Source: Ipomoea triloba
Lineage: Eukaryota > Streptophyta > Magnoliopsida > Solanales > Convolvulaceae
Length of the DNA: 64,000 nt
Direction of reading: 5' to 3'
Assembly (NCBI RefSeq): GCF_003576645.1
Contig: NC_044930.1
Location: 22,899,264 to 22,963,263 of the forward strand
Part shown: piece by piece, positions 33,591-44,447 of the stretch
Layout: each line of letters starts with the position of its first letter
Numbering within the stretch: position 1 is the stretch's first letter
Translations under genes and position numbers: made by a program
The notes under the pieces: model-generated
What the model saw: the letters and a program-made list of their open reading frames with translations, nothing else
What the model was told of the DNA's origin: nothing
Database searches by the model: none

Positions 33591-34790
33591 TGATATCTAT
33601 TATTTTGTACAATAATTCATCCCTTATTTTAGTTGTTTTGATGCTTATTTTCTTTTTCCTAATGAAATTGAGATTTGTTTGTGTGTTATATTGTCCCAAG
33701 GGTTGAATTATCCACAAGGAGCAGCAAAGGAAGAGTTTTGGAACATTTTGGACAAGTTTTGGAAGCAAAGGAAATTACCTAATCACAAAAGGAAACAAAA
33801 TAAGAATTGGAAAAGAATTCAAAGTTGCCTAATGGGCCAAGGCCCATCTTTCTCCTATATATTCTACATATTTTCTACAATTTAAGGAGTCCCCTTACAG
33901 AGTTCCCAACCCTAGTTAGTTTTAGTTTATTTTTCCCTTCTCTTTATATTTCCCTAGTATAGTTTAGATTAGTTTTATATTAGATTATTTAATCTCAAGC
34001 TTGGAATCACGGATTAAAGTTGGAATTGTTCTTCATTATCAGTAAAGTTTTCTCTTTCCTTTATATTCCTTGCAATATTTATGATGATTTATTATAGTTT
34101 TGTTTTGTTTACTTTTATGATGCATGAGTAGTTAGCTTTTGGGTTTGGATTAGGGTTCTATTGCTATTCTTGATGCTAGGTTTATAATTATTGCATAAAG
34201 GGATAATTTATTGATCTAGGGTTTTTATGTTTGAATTGGATTATATTTTCCTCTTATTGATAATTGATGCGCAGCTTTTATTGATTTGTTTTGGAGAGGA
34301 TTTCATCACAACGAAAGTTGGGTGAAAGACTCAGCCTAACCAATTTCAACCCAATTTTTCCTACTATGAGAATAGGGGTAATTTGGGGGCTTATAATGCT
34401 TTTGTGTTTAAGGTTATGATTGATGCATCACGAAAGTGGGGCAATCTTAGCCTAATTCTTGTTATTGATTACGAAAGTAGCTAACTTGAATTCTTGAGTG
34501 CATTGCCAATAAATCCCTTGGTTAATTGTTTTTCCATAATTTTGAGATTGTTGGAGCATCAAGATTGCAATACCCTTAATCTGACCCCACTCTTTTATCA
34601 TATAGTTTATCCCTTATTTTATTTGCATTCTTTTTATTTCCCATATTTAATTATAATTTGCTTGGATTCTAGTGAATTCCAATACTTTAGTGCCTAGGAT
34701 TTAATAATTCACACAATACGTGTCATAGCCCCAATCATCAGCGGAACGACATTTACATCCTCTTTTTACACTCCCATTTATAGTTCATCA
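33591..34790. mobile_element. Solo LTR, 1200 bases, with 5-base duplication
   Basis: Starts TGATATCTATTATTTTGTAC and ends CATTTATAGTTCATCA (TG...CA), flanked by GATCC at 33586-33590 and 34791-34795. Removing the LTR and one GATCC rejoins the helicase frame on the minus strand at LKVGS/PVMLLRN, which confirms both borders. TATA-like TCCTATATATTC near 33855 suggests a plus-strand promoter. No internal retrotransposon region remains, as expected after LTR-LTR recombination. Probably Gypsy; family not assigned. Confidence 0.92.
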
Positions 34791-35449
34791 GATCCCACCT
34801 TTAATGTCAAAGAATGATTAGGAATGTCATATACTCGCAACCCGTTAAGGAACTCAGGTGTGTGCACGTCTGCTAAAATGCCATTATTCTGAAATCTCCA
34901 CCTAAAACCACTATTTTGCCACCAAATGTCCGAGTCACACTTGAAGGATCGAAAAACCTTAATAAGTCTCTCAATTTTCTATCTAAGGCTTCAAAACAGT
35001 GCTTTTGCATCATTGGAGCTTCATCCCAAATTATTAACTGTCTTTAAAATTAACTCAGCAAGATCACTACCCGGTGTGATATTACATGTTGAGTCCTCAT
35101 TTATAGATATGTGTATTGCAAATCTTGAGTGTGCAGTTCATCCGCCTGGTAGAAGTAACGACGCTATACCACTCAATGCAACATTGATGACAATATCACC
35201 TTCTGAGCGCAATGTGGGGAATAAAGCTCTCCATAGGAATTTCTTCCCTGTGCCCCCGTACCCGTATACAAAAAGTAGTTCACCACCATTAGATGAAACA
35301 TCTCCAACTATTGTATCATATACATAGGGCATCAGTCATTTGGTTTTTAAAGGTAGTGGGCTTCCTGTGCAAAGATACCTCTGTTTTCCTGTGCAAAGAT
35401 TGTAGTGGGCTTCCTGTGCAAAGAGCTTCAGGATCATATGGATTCATAT

Positions 35450-35578
35450 GGCTACTTTCTCAACCTACTGAAGCACAAAGAGTCAACAGTTACCTCCACT
35501 AAGGCTCGAACCCACTCCCATCATCCATGTAGGAGTGTAAACTGGGGTATCGGGTGCCACTAAACTACAAGGTCTTTA
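35450..35578 (-). mobile_element. SINE inside Helitron helicase, minus strand
   Basis: The minus strand begins AAAGACCTTGTAGTTTAGTG, has a B box GTGGGTTCGAGCCTTAG, then GACTCTTTGTGCTTCAGTAG and GAGAAAGTAGCCA. Same family as 15972-16149. It separates two recognisable helicase segments. The A tail is gone. Next to it (35352-35425) GGGCTTCCTGTGCAAAGA is repeated. Confidence 0.75.
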
Positions 35579-36040
35579 ACCGTGATGAATGTAAATTCGG
35601 AATTGGCATTGGAGGAAAATCTTCTAGAGATTTATTGTATTCTTGTAACAACTTTCCTAATTCAATTAGAGCTAGATTCATCTTCTCATCATTTGTTAAA
35701 ATGAGATCTGCAACATCAACTGACTAATTGTCAATACTAAATATAAAATTCCATCCATTAATAAAGTATATTAGGCTTGTTAACAAAGTATTAGAATACC
35801 TGGTTGAGAAAGCAATCTCCTTTGGTTGAATTGTATATCTTTAGAAAGAAATCTCCTTTGGTTGAATTGTATATCTTTAGAAAGATAATGCCACACATAA
35901 TTCCAAACATTCTCTTGCCGGTTCAAAGAATTGGATATAAGTAATGTAACAAATAATTTTCTCATGGAATGTGTGATGATCAATGCCTCGCCTCTTGAAT
36001 GTCATTAATATACTTTCTATCATCATCTAATAACAAAAAG

Positions 36041-36563
36041 TAAGTGTCTTGCGAGTTCCTTCAACAAATTTACTACTACTAGTAGCAGCAACAGAGTAAT
36101 CATCAACTACATATGTCTTCGATTACATTTCTAGATCTGTGTTTAATTTAGGTCCTTGATATTGAGATGGTTATGAATTTCAGATCATCTATGTATCCTA
36201 TTGCGTCTATGCTAATAGCATGTGTGATCTGTATGGATTAGGGAATAATGTAATGGATTATGGATCTTCCATTACCCGATGTGTCCAGCACTATGCAAAA
36301 CCTATATACATTTCACTCTGTGTTCTTGTCTTCTTTCTGCTAATTCTTCCTTTAAGTATTCAAATTAAAATCCATTCTTTATACAATTTAACAATGGTTA
36401 TCCACTTGCTTGCATAGTTTCTAACATGCAGCATAGTATGAAGTAGATCATATGCTAATAGATTTGTTATAAAAACATATATAATAGAAACTTATTGGCT
36501 TGAGATATGAACTAAAATCTTTTTGATAGTGTGTATTCAATTTTGTGGAACGATTAGTATCAC
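36041..36563. other. Intergenic left of Copia element, no gene seen
   Basis: Moderately AT-rich sequence with no domain or repeat border recognised. It ends at the Copia target duplication AATAG (36564-36568). Confidence 0.45.
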
Positions 36564-36568
36564 AATAG

Positions 36569-36883
36569 TGTAGGGAAAAATCCCACTTCCTGTGACAATC
36601 AAAATCACATAACCACACGGTACACAAATACGAGATAATACCCAATAGCCCAAAAATAAATATGAACACAAGGAACACAAGATTTACCTGGAAAATCCCA
36701 AAATGACGGGGAAAAACCACAGGCCACCAACAACAACAATTTTCACTATCACAAATCTCGGGTACAAAGTTTTAGGCTACCACACGAGCCATACATCCAC
36801 AAATCATCCAATATATCAACTCCTAGGCCAAAACATTCTTCCACATTCACAGGCTAAACATAATAACATCTCGTACTCAAATT
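36569..36883 (-). repeat. Copia 3' LTR, truncated
   Basis: Corresponds to the first 315 bases (plus-strand order) of the full LTR at 40351-41115. Shared landmarks include ATCCCACTTCCTGTGACAAT and CATTCTTCCACATTCACAGG. It breaks off after ATCTCGTACTCAAA, where the MULE-like fragment begins. Confidence 0.92.
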
Positions 36884-37017
36884 TGACGAAAATTTTAACG
36901 GTGGACTAAAAGTGACAATGACTAAATAAGACTGGCCGCAATGTGGCAAAAATTAATTAAGTGGACTAAAATTGGCAATGCCCAAATAACAGTAGGATCA
37001 AAAATGGAAATGACTCT
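36884..37017. mobile_element. MULE-like fragment
   Basis: Reverse complement matches the outer about 130 bases of 30939-31308, ending ...AAAATGGAAATGACTC at 37017. Only one terminus is present. A (TAA)n/(TAG)n run follows to 37052. Confidence 0.7.
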
Positions 37018-37052
37018 AATAATAATAATAATAGTAATAGTAATAGTAATAA

Positions 37053-37365
37053 TCTATACTATATAGATAAGTAAAAATTTGTAATTTTAAATACTTTGTA
37101 TTAAACTTATATTATAATATAGTTTATTTTTGTAGTAATTACCACCTTATATATCAATTATTATTTTAATTATTACAAATAATCATGTTCATAATTTTAT
37201 TGTAGCAAATCAACATGATTATTAAATAATAAAACTTTATAAATAAATAAATCTCTTATTTCCTTTTATATATGAAATTTAATAACATTAATAATTTTTT
37301 AATAACATAACATAATTATAATATTTTAAATCTTTAGTTCGTGCATCGCATGGGTAACATACTAG
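37053..37365 (+). mobile_element. Non-autonomous Helitron, 313 bases
   Basis: 5' end TCTATACTATATAGATAAGT. 3' end GTTCGTGCATCGCATGGGTA followed by ACATACTAG, a degenerate form of the usual CCCGTGCATCGCACGGG hairpin and CTAG terminus. It lies between A (37052) and T (37366), the expected target, without duplication. Non-coding. A different Helitron family from the three (TA)n-inserted copies. Confidence 0.88.
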
Positions 37366-40309
37366 TGCTTATTCATAACAGAAGTAAACTTTTTGTACCA
37401 CTGCCTCGGAGCTTGCTTCAAACCATACAAACTCTTCTTCAATCTGCAAACATAATGCTCTTTCACTTTGACTTTGAAACCCTCAGGCTGCTCCATATAT
37501 ATCTCCTCATCTAAATCACCACGGAGAAAAATTGTCTTTACATCCATCTACTCAATTTCTATATCCAAATAGGCTGTTAGGCCTAACACAACTCTGGTGG
37601 ATGAAAATTTCACAACAGGAGAGAAAATCTCATCAAAATCAATACCTTTCTTCTGGCTGAAACCCTTCACCACTAATCTTGCTTTGAACCGTGGAACTGA
37701 AGTGCCCTCTTCATGTTTCACTCTATAGACCTACCTGTTTTTCAAAGCTTTCCTGTTCTTTAGTGCCCTCACCAACTCAAAGGTATCATTTGCATATAGG
37801 GAGTTCATCTCATCCTGCATAGCATCAAGCCATTGTCTCTTTTGCTCACTCTCCATAGCTTCTTCATAAGACTCAAGTTCTCCCCCGTCAGTAAAAAGCA
37901 CATACTGACTGAAAGAATAATGAGTGGATGGTCTCCGTTCCCTATCAGACCTTCTCGAAAGATCGACTGGAACCTGCGAAGGAACTTCTTGTTCCTGGTG
38001 CACAACATCATCAACATGACCATCTGCATCAACTGTATCACCTTGATAGTCCAGTACAGGATCATCATTCTGACCATTTTCCTGAACCTCATAAACATCA
38101 TTTGTATCTCTGCGGGAAACTGGCTCAATGTCAACCAAACTTCCACTGTCACGAGATTCTGGCTTCTTCACTTTGTCAATATCCTCATTGGTTTGATTTT
38201 CAAAGAACACTACATCACGGCTTCTCACAAGCTTCTTCTCAATTGGATCGTACAGCCTGTAGCCAAATTCATCAAACCCATAACCAATGAAAATGCACTG
38301 TCTAGTCTTCGAATCCAACTTAGATCTCTCATCCCTTGGAACATGCACAAATGCCTTGCAACCGAAGACTCTGAGGTGATCATAAGAAACATCCTTTCCA
38401 CACCAAACTTTATCAGGAACTTCATTTTTTAAAGCAATAATAGGAGATAAGTTGATAACATGAACAGCTGTGGAAACTGCCTCAGCCCAAAAAGAACTAG
38501 GTAATTTTGCATCATCAAGCATACATCTGACTCGCTCCATAATAGTCTGGTTCATCCTTTATGGAGTTTTTGCTAAGCCATTTAATTGAGGAGTCTTAGG
38601 AGGAGTTTTCTGATGTCTAATGCCATACCTTCTACAATACTCATCAAACGGTCCACAATATTCACCACCATTATCAGTAAGGATGCACTTTAATTTCTTC
38701 CCTGTCTGTCTCTCAACAAGGACATGAACCTCTTTAAACACACCAAACACATCACTTTTGTGCTTCAAAGTGTAGACCCAGAGTTTACTAGAATAGTCAT
38801 CAATGAAGGTTACAAAGTAATATGCACCTCCAAGTGACCTAACCTTCATTGGTCCACACACATCAGAATGTATCAAATCAAGAGGCTCTAACCTTCTTGT
38901 AGGAGGATGGCTCATGAAAGAAACCCTTCTCTGTTTTCCAGCTAAGCAGTGAACACACTTGTCCAATCTAGCTTCTTTAACCCTAGAAAGCTTATTCTTC
39001 TTGGCAAGATAATCAATCCCCTTTACACTCATGTGATCAAGTCGTTTATGCCACAGTTCTGATGCACATTCTTCTGCTATCACATTCACTGAATCATCAG
39101 AAACAGAACTTTGCAAAGAGTACAAGTTAGAGGACTTGCTACCTCGTGTAACAACCAGTGAACCTTTAGTGATTTTCCAATGTCCATCACCAAAAGAAAC
39201 AACAGAAACCATCATTATCAAGTTTTCCTATAGAAATAAGATTCAATTTGATATCTGGTGCATGCTTGACATTTTTAAGTACCAACTTTGTGCCATTACT
39301 TGTCTTAAGGCAAACTGTACCGGTACCCGTAACCTTCACCTGACCATCATCACCCATTCTGAGCTCTCCAAAGTCATCTGGAATATATGAAGTGAATAAT
39401 TTCTTCCTTGGTGTAACATGGTAGGCTGCACCTGAATCCACAATCCAAGTTGTCTCATGGCATGCAACGTTGATGGCGTTCTCATAACAAGTAACAAGTA
39501 AATCTGTTCTGGGTGCAACTTGGTTCCCGGTGTCACCATTTTTATTGTCTTGCTTCTTTTCTCTTTTCCATTTGAAGCAATATTTCTTGATGTGCCCTTT
39601 CTTACCACAATAGTGACATTCAAGATCCTTGTACCTTGACCTTGATTTACTTCTGCTTTTATCTCTACCCCTCTGACCCTTTTGCTTGTTTCTCCCCCTA
39701 TCATCTGTAACCAAAATATCTGACTGCGAAGTAGAAGTGTCTTGAGATCTCCTCCTTGCTTCTTCATTCAAGATACCACTCTTTACATATTCCATGGTCA
39801 CAACACCGTTGGGAGCTGAATTGGTCAATGAAACCCGAAATGTTTCCCAAGAATCTGGTAGAGTATTAAGCAACCAAAGTCCAAGTACCTCATCTTCAAA
39901 TTTGATGCCCATGCCAAACAACTAATCAAGAACACCCTGAAAATCATTAACATGATCATTGATCAATGTAACTTCCCTGTATCTTATATTCATCATCTAT
40001 TTCAGCAAAAACAATTTGTTATTGCCTGTCTTGGAAGCATGCAAAGTCTCAAGTTTATCCCATAGGCTCCTGGCATGTGTCACATTAATAATGTGGTTTA
40101 AAACATTATCTTCAACCCACTGTCGAATATAACCACAAACTTGTTTGTGCTCAAAGTCCCACTCCTCATCGGACATATTTTTTGGCTTTGCACTTGCAAA
40201 CACAGGTAGATGTAATTTTTTCACCAAACAGGAGATCCTTCATTTTCGCTTTCCAAATGTGATAATTTCTACCATTCAATCGTACCATATTACTAATATT
40301 TGTTTCCAT
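37366..40309 (-). pseudogene. Copia gag-pol polyprotein, broken
   Basis: Gag starts at 40309 ([20 protein letters not shown]) and shifts frame near 40215. The zinc knuckle CHYCGKKGHIKKYC lies near 39610, protease TWIVDSGAAYHVTP near 39450. The GAG-pre-integrase HHCC region spans 39080-38930. The integrase core has LIHSDVCGPM and LTDNGGEY. The expected glutamate of the DDE triad near 38565 is replaced by a few extra codons and TAA. The integrase C-terminal and linker regions continue to 37731. Reverse transcriptase is present only from VYRVKHEEG to [12 protein letters not shown], with two TAG stops, and ends at 37366. Several stops are G:C to A:T transitions (TGG to TAG, CAG to TAG), as seen in methylated transposons. 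Confidence 0.93.
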
Positions 40310-40335
40310 GTCAAATATACCAAATTAAAAACCTG

Positions 40336-40347
40336 GCTCTGATACCA
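40336..40347 (-). other. Primer binding site of Copia element
   Basis: The minus strand reads TGGTATCAGAGC, complementary to the 3' end of plant initiator methionine tRNA. It is separated from the 5' LTR by 3 bases. Confidence 0.92.
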
Positions 40348-40350
40348 CTT

Positions 40351-41115
40351 TGTAGGAAAAATCCCACTTCCTGTGACAATCAAAATCACAGAACCACACG
40401 GTACACAAATACGAGATAATGCCCAATAGCCCAAAAATAAATATGAACACAAGGAACACAAGATTTATGTGGAAAACCCAAAATGACGGGGAAAAAACCA
40501 CGAGCCACCAACAACAACAATTTCCACTATCACAAATCTCGGGTACAAAGTTTTAGGCTACCACACGAGCCATACATCCATAAATCATCCAATATATCAA
40601 CTCCTAGGCCAAAACATTCTTCCACATTCACAGGCTAAACATAATGACATCTCGTACTCAAAATATCCAACTACCACGAATATGATAAAAATGAATACAA
40701 GTAGTTCGAGAATATCCAAAAGATATCTGGAACAAATACAAGCTGACCTCAAAGAATTGATGAAAATAGTACTCAAGAGCTTCAGCAAATCCACGAAAAA
40801 ATGGCACCAAAATGAAGAAAAGAAATGGTTTCTTCCTTCTGCTGCAAACTACCGAACTGGGAGAGAAAGAAAAATGGATTTTCTTGCTCTACTTACTACC
40901 TCACTTGTGTGTCTCTCAATCTGCCAAAAGATGGGATGTAGAATGGGAATAAATAGAATTTTAAGTGGAGTATTGAGCCAAGAGAAAGAAGATGAAAAGT
41001 GGCAATTAATGCAGTCCACATACACCTACTGCCTTGCCTTCCCCAACCGTTTTTTTTTATTTTATTGTTTTATTATTGTTTGTGTTTTGTCCCTTCTACA
41101 TGGAGGGACCCAACA
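40351..41115 (-). repeat. Copia 5' LTR, 765 bases
   Basis: Minus strand begins TGTTGGGTCCCTCCATGTAG and ends GTGGGATTTTTCCTACA. Followed on the plus strand by the target duplication AATAG. It is the complete copy; the partner at 36569-36883 retains less than half. Confidence 0.92.
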
Positions 41116-41516
41116 AATAGAGATTTACCACTACTTTAATGCATTAAGCAATAGGAAATACTAACATGAAATGCAATTTATCTGTACTTTTTTGCTACAA
41201 GTTACTCCATAAATGCCTGAACATTGCCCTATCCATGTTTTGTTAATGGTGAACAACTTGATAGTATAGACATATAGTAACCAGTATGCAGAACGTGATG
41301 CCACTTTGAATCAGGTCTTGGACACTTGTACTTATTCCTTTCTGCTGATTAGAATATAGGTTGTCTATGTGAATTACCAATTTTTGTATTCGTGCCTATA
41401 CAGAGATAATAGTGTCAATTATAATCTCTTGGCCCTTTTTTTGGAAGGTCCAAAATCATCTGTAGTCTGCCGTTAGAATGAATATGAAGTCCAGTCAGAA
41501 AGCTCTTCTTCGCTAC

Positions 41517-42412
41517 TGATACGAATCTTCGTAAGGAGGATCCGTAACAAGGAATTATTGCCCAAGATGTTCTCAAATTCAATAGATAAGGAGTTACCTT
41601 TGGTGCACACAAGATCACCCTTGAGCCCCGATTCCACGAAGGACCAAGAAACAACCCTTAGCACGCCTCAAGTTCCTCAAGAACGCAATCTTCAAACAAC
41701 TAGAGTGGGTTCTCTAGTAGTTCCCTTGATTCTATGAATTGATAGAACCACAATTCCTAAAATCTAAGGTTGGTAGAATGCGGGTTTGATTCGATAGGGC
41801 CACGAATCAAGAACACTATTCGATAGGACCACGAATAGAAGAAAGAATTCTTACACAAATGTAAAGAAGACTTAGGAAGTTTTGATTAATTCTGAAAAAT
41901 GCTTGCTCATCAAAGGAAATACACACCCTATTTATACACATGCTAGGGGACTCCAAATGTCATCAATAGTAAAAGTACATCAAGGAGATCAAAAGACATC
42001 AATAGTAAAAATACATCACTATCAAGGAGATTAAATGTCATAACTTGTCTAGGAAAGACCAATAGTCTTCCTAATATGCCAAAGCATGTCCATGTGCCTC
42101 AAAATCTGATTTTGGTGAATTATTTCAACCTCTTTTGTACCCTCCCAAGCAAAGCCACGAATTTGGACATCTTAGATGGTATTTATGGGCTCTTCAAAAT
42201 CAGCTCTTATGCATGAAAAATGTTCTAAGTATCCACCATCATCACTTGGACTCTTTATTTGGCATGCTTGGACTTCGAATGGATCATGTATGGGCTAGTT
42301 TGCATCATCCTCCCTTTCTTGAAAATGATTCGTCCTTGAATCACACTTTCCCCTGTCAAATGGAATTTTTATTGGACTTGCTTGTTTCCTCCATGTGGAT
42401 GGGTTCCTATCA
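41517..42412 (-). repeat. Gypsy 3' LTR, 896 bases
   Basis: Plus strand starts TGATACGAATCTTCGTAAGG and ends GGATGGGTTCCTATCA. Differs from its partner at, for example, GATGTTCTC versus GATATTCTC and GTTCCTCAAG versus GTTCTTCAAG. Confidence 0.95.
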
Positions 42413-43470
42413 TTCTCCCTTTCTTGAAAAGGATTCGTCCTCGAATCCAAATCTTTAGTGAAAGGAAAATTAGCAAGTTTATGCATTTTCATCGTAAAAA
42501 CAAGCACAAGTGCTTGTTTAGTCACCATGGCGGCACTAACCACATTCGTGCAACTCCCCAAATCAATAATGATGCTACAAGTTCTTGTTTGGCTTTCTTC
42601 TTGCTCAAGAATTGACTTATTGGCACCATGTTCATCATCTTCAACACACGCTAGATCAAGGGGCAAGAGCACATCTTCATCATCTTGCTCAATCACATCA
42701 ATTTGTTCATCTACCTTCTCGTCAGCTTGTTCATAGTTTTTGACAGCGAAATCATGTTCATCATCATTAGCATGGGTCGCATCAAGGGGCAAGAGCACAT
42801 CTTCATCATTTTGCTCAATCAACTCAATTTGTTCATCTACCTCTTCCTCATGGGGTTCACGGGTCGTTTGAACATCCTCACGCATCAATGGGGTATTTGG
42901 GTTTTGTGTTGTCCACCTTCTAGCTTGAGATGTATAAGCCTTCATCTCCGTATTTGTCTTCTCAACTTTCCAGGCAGCATACAAGGCATCATCCATGGTG
43001 TGGTAACGATGCATGTTTACTTGTCGGATCCCACGTAACTGCTTCTCAAGCTCAAAGTAGTATGTGGCTGGTCGGAACGTGCGCCTAAGCATTGTCCTTA
43101 GCCTATCCCAAGTAGCAACTGGTGCATCATGAGTAAACTCCCTTTCTTGCTCCTGTCGTTTCCACCAAGTAACTGCAAAACCCTTAAAAGATGAAATAAC
43201 TAATCTAACTTTTGTTATTTCACTATATTTGTTACAATCAAAAACACTTTGTACATCATCCTCCCATTCTATATAATCTCCGGGATCTCCTTCACCATTG
43301 AATTTAGGCAATTCAAGCTTGAAATTGCCCGCTTGTACCTCCATAGGTTGATTTTGTGGACGTGACATGTAACGCATTTGCTGTTGCAAGTCCTCCAACA
43401 TCCTTATCATTTTGGTCATTTGTTGTCCTAAGTTTGGCTGCTCACCTCCTTTAGCCATCAGTAACAACAA
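42295..43470 (-). CDS. Gag-protease-tail fusion ORF of Gypsy element (391 aa)
   Basis: An uninterrupted frame. Residues about 45-170 resemble a retrotransposon gag domain (FKLELPKFNGEGDPGDYIEW, VTWWKRQEQERE, TWDRLRTMLRRTFRP). About 35 residues seem missing before YHTMDDALYAAWKVEK. No CCHC knuckle is present. An acidic segment is duplicated (VDEQIELIEQNDEDVLLPLD and VDEQIDVIEQDDEDVLLPLD). Then comes a protease-like CSIIIDLGSCTNVVSA, with DLG where D-S/T-G is usual. After that pol is deleted, and the frame ends with two copies of a polyprotein-tail motif (DSRTNPFQEREN and DSRTNHFQERED), the last running into the 3' LTR. Start chosen as the first ATG; MAKGGEQPNL five codons later is equally possible. 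Probably only Gag-like function. Confidence 0.8.
   Translation of the reverse strand: MLLLMAKGGEQPNLGQQMTKMIRMLEDLQQQMRYMSRPQNQPMEVQAGNFKLELPKFNGEGDPGDYIEWEDDVQSVFDCNKYSEITKVRLVISSFKGFAVTWWKRQEQEREFTHDAPVATWDRLRTMLRRTFRPATYYFELEKQLRGIRQVNMHRYHTMDDALYAAWKVEKTNTEMKAYTSQARRWTTQNPNTPLMREDVQTTREPHEEEVDEQIELIEQNDEDVLLPLDATHANDDEHDFAVKNYEQADEKVDEQIDVIEQDDEDVLLPLDLACVEDDEHGANKSILEQEESQTRTCSIIIDLGSCTNVVSAAMVTKQALVLVFTMKMHKLANFPFTKDLDSRTNPFQERENDRNPSTWRKQASPIKIPFDRGKCDSRTNHFQEREDDAN
42413..42425 (-). other. Polypurine tract of Gypsy element
   Basis: Minus strand AAGAAAGGGAGAA directly precedes the 3' LTR, the expected site for plus-strand priming. It lies within the coding frame of the element ORF, near its duplicated tail. 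Confidence 0.85.
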
Positions 43471-44432
43471 TAAGAAACACTAGCAATTAAGAAATCAAGT
43501 TAGTATAAACAGGATCTCTCCCTTGCTTCACTCTACTCATGGTTTTGAGTTTGTTTTAGGTTGTGAGGTACACTACACACAGCCCACAACTCACCACTCC
43601 TCTCATGTATCTCTCTTGATGGAAAATAGCCTCACAAGTTTCTCTAAATGTAGAGTCGTTGCTCATGTTGTTGTGGATTCGCCCTCAAAATACAAAAGAC
43701 TTACCTCCGGAGCCTCGTAGTCTTCGGGAATTGAAGAACAAGGGTAATCCAAATAATAAGGTAATGTTTGAGAACAACAACAAGAAATAGAGCAATAACA
43801 ACAAAGAAGAATAAAGGAACAAGGAATTTCAATTCAAGAACACTGCTTTAGTCAGGAACAAAAACTACCAGATTCTGCCAAGAAGTTCACGGAATTTTCT
43901 GTGTTTATTGGAGCAACTTTTCTACCCAAACTTTTTTATGGATTTCAAGTATTATAAGTTGACGTCCTCAAGAAAAAAAATTCAAGTTAAAAAGAATATT
44001 TGAAGTATTTTTTTTGAATTTTCTTTCCTGACTGCGCTAGGCAGAAATTCTGGACAGTACTAAGCAGAAAATTTAACAAACTTTAAGAATTTTCTGTGAA
44101 ATATTGGTAAGGAATTTTTGGACCAAAATCTCCAGATATCAATTTCAACAAGAGTAGGACTTCCAGAAAAAAATTCAATGGAAAATAAGGTTTGGAAGTA
44201 TTTTTCACGAATTTTTGAACTTGACTGCGCCGGGAAGAAACTTTCTGGATAGTCACTGCCAAAGACTTGAAATTTTTTTTTTTCACTTTTTTTGTGTGTT
44301 TTTTTTTTATAACAATAAGAAAATGGACAAGGAATACAAGAAAACAATCAAAGACACAATAGAGATTTTTTTGAGGTTTTTGTTATGGATATGCAAAAAA
44401 TAAGATAGCAAAGAATTGAGAACGAAACTTAA
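43471..44432 (-). other. Gypsy leader region
   Basis: About 960 bases between primer binding site and ORF. AT-rich, no frame of interest on the sense strand. It contains two related stretches (near 43900-44040 and 44080-44230), each with GACTGCGC and a following AGAAA-type motif and TGGAAAATAAGG/AGAATATTTGAAG, that look like an old internal duplication. Confidence 0.6.
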
Positions 44433-44444
44433 GCTCTGATACCA
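44433..44444 (-). other. Primer binding site of Gypsy element
   Basis: Minus strand TGGTATCAGAGC, the initiator methionine tRNA complement, 3 bases from the 5' LTR. Confidence 0.92.
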
Positions 44445-44447
44445 AAT

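Larger units (their letters stand above)
33288..36040 (-). pseudogene. Helitron PIF1-type helicase, interrupted
   Basis: On the minus strand the helicase reads from about 36000: SRGEALIITHSMRKLFVTLL, then VWNYVWHYLSKDIQFNQRR (duplicated in tandem as 36 bases). A segment near 35735-35590 ends DFPPMPIPN. The Walker A block GYGGTGKKFLWRALF is at 35332-35138, with K where T or S is usual. The C-terminal part is at 33578-33288, with NIDHTLGLCNDTRLIVTRL and the conserved TINKSQGQTLSHVGL. A SINE (35450-35578) and a solo LTR (33591-34790) sit within it. Autonomous relatives unwind DNA during rolling-circle transposition. Frames here are broken. Confidence 0.85.
36569..41115 (-). mobile_element. Ty1/Copia LTR retrotransposon, decayed, minus strand
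   Basis: Outer borders TG...CA with AATAG at 36564-36568 and 41116-41120. On the minus strand the order is 5' LTR (41115-40351), primer binding site, gag, protease, integrase and the start of reverse transcriptase. The rest of reverse transcriptase, RNase H, the polypurine tract and about 450 bases of the 3' LTR are gone. In their place are a MULE-like fragment, a (TAA)n run and a small Helitron. The LTRs differ at about a dozen sites in 315 comparable bases, so it is much older than the neighbouring Gypsy element. Confidence 0.93.

Noticed and set aside
37805..38432. Additional frames of 115-199 codons on both strands
   Set aside because: They overlap the Copia integrase frame, which has clear domain motifs. 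The others are shadows.
42135..42458. Plus-strand frame repeated at 45066-45365
   Set aside because: It is the antisense of the Gypsy LTR and appears twice because there are two LTRs.
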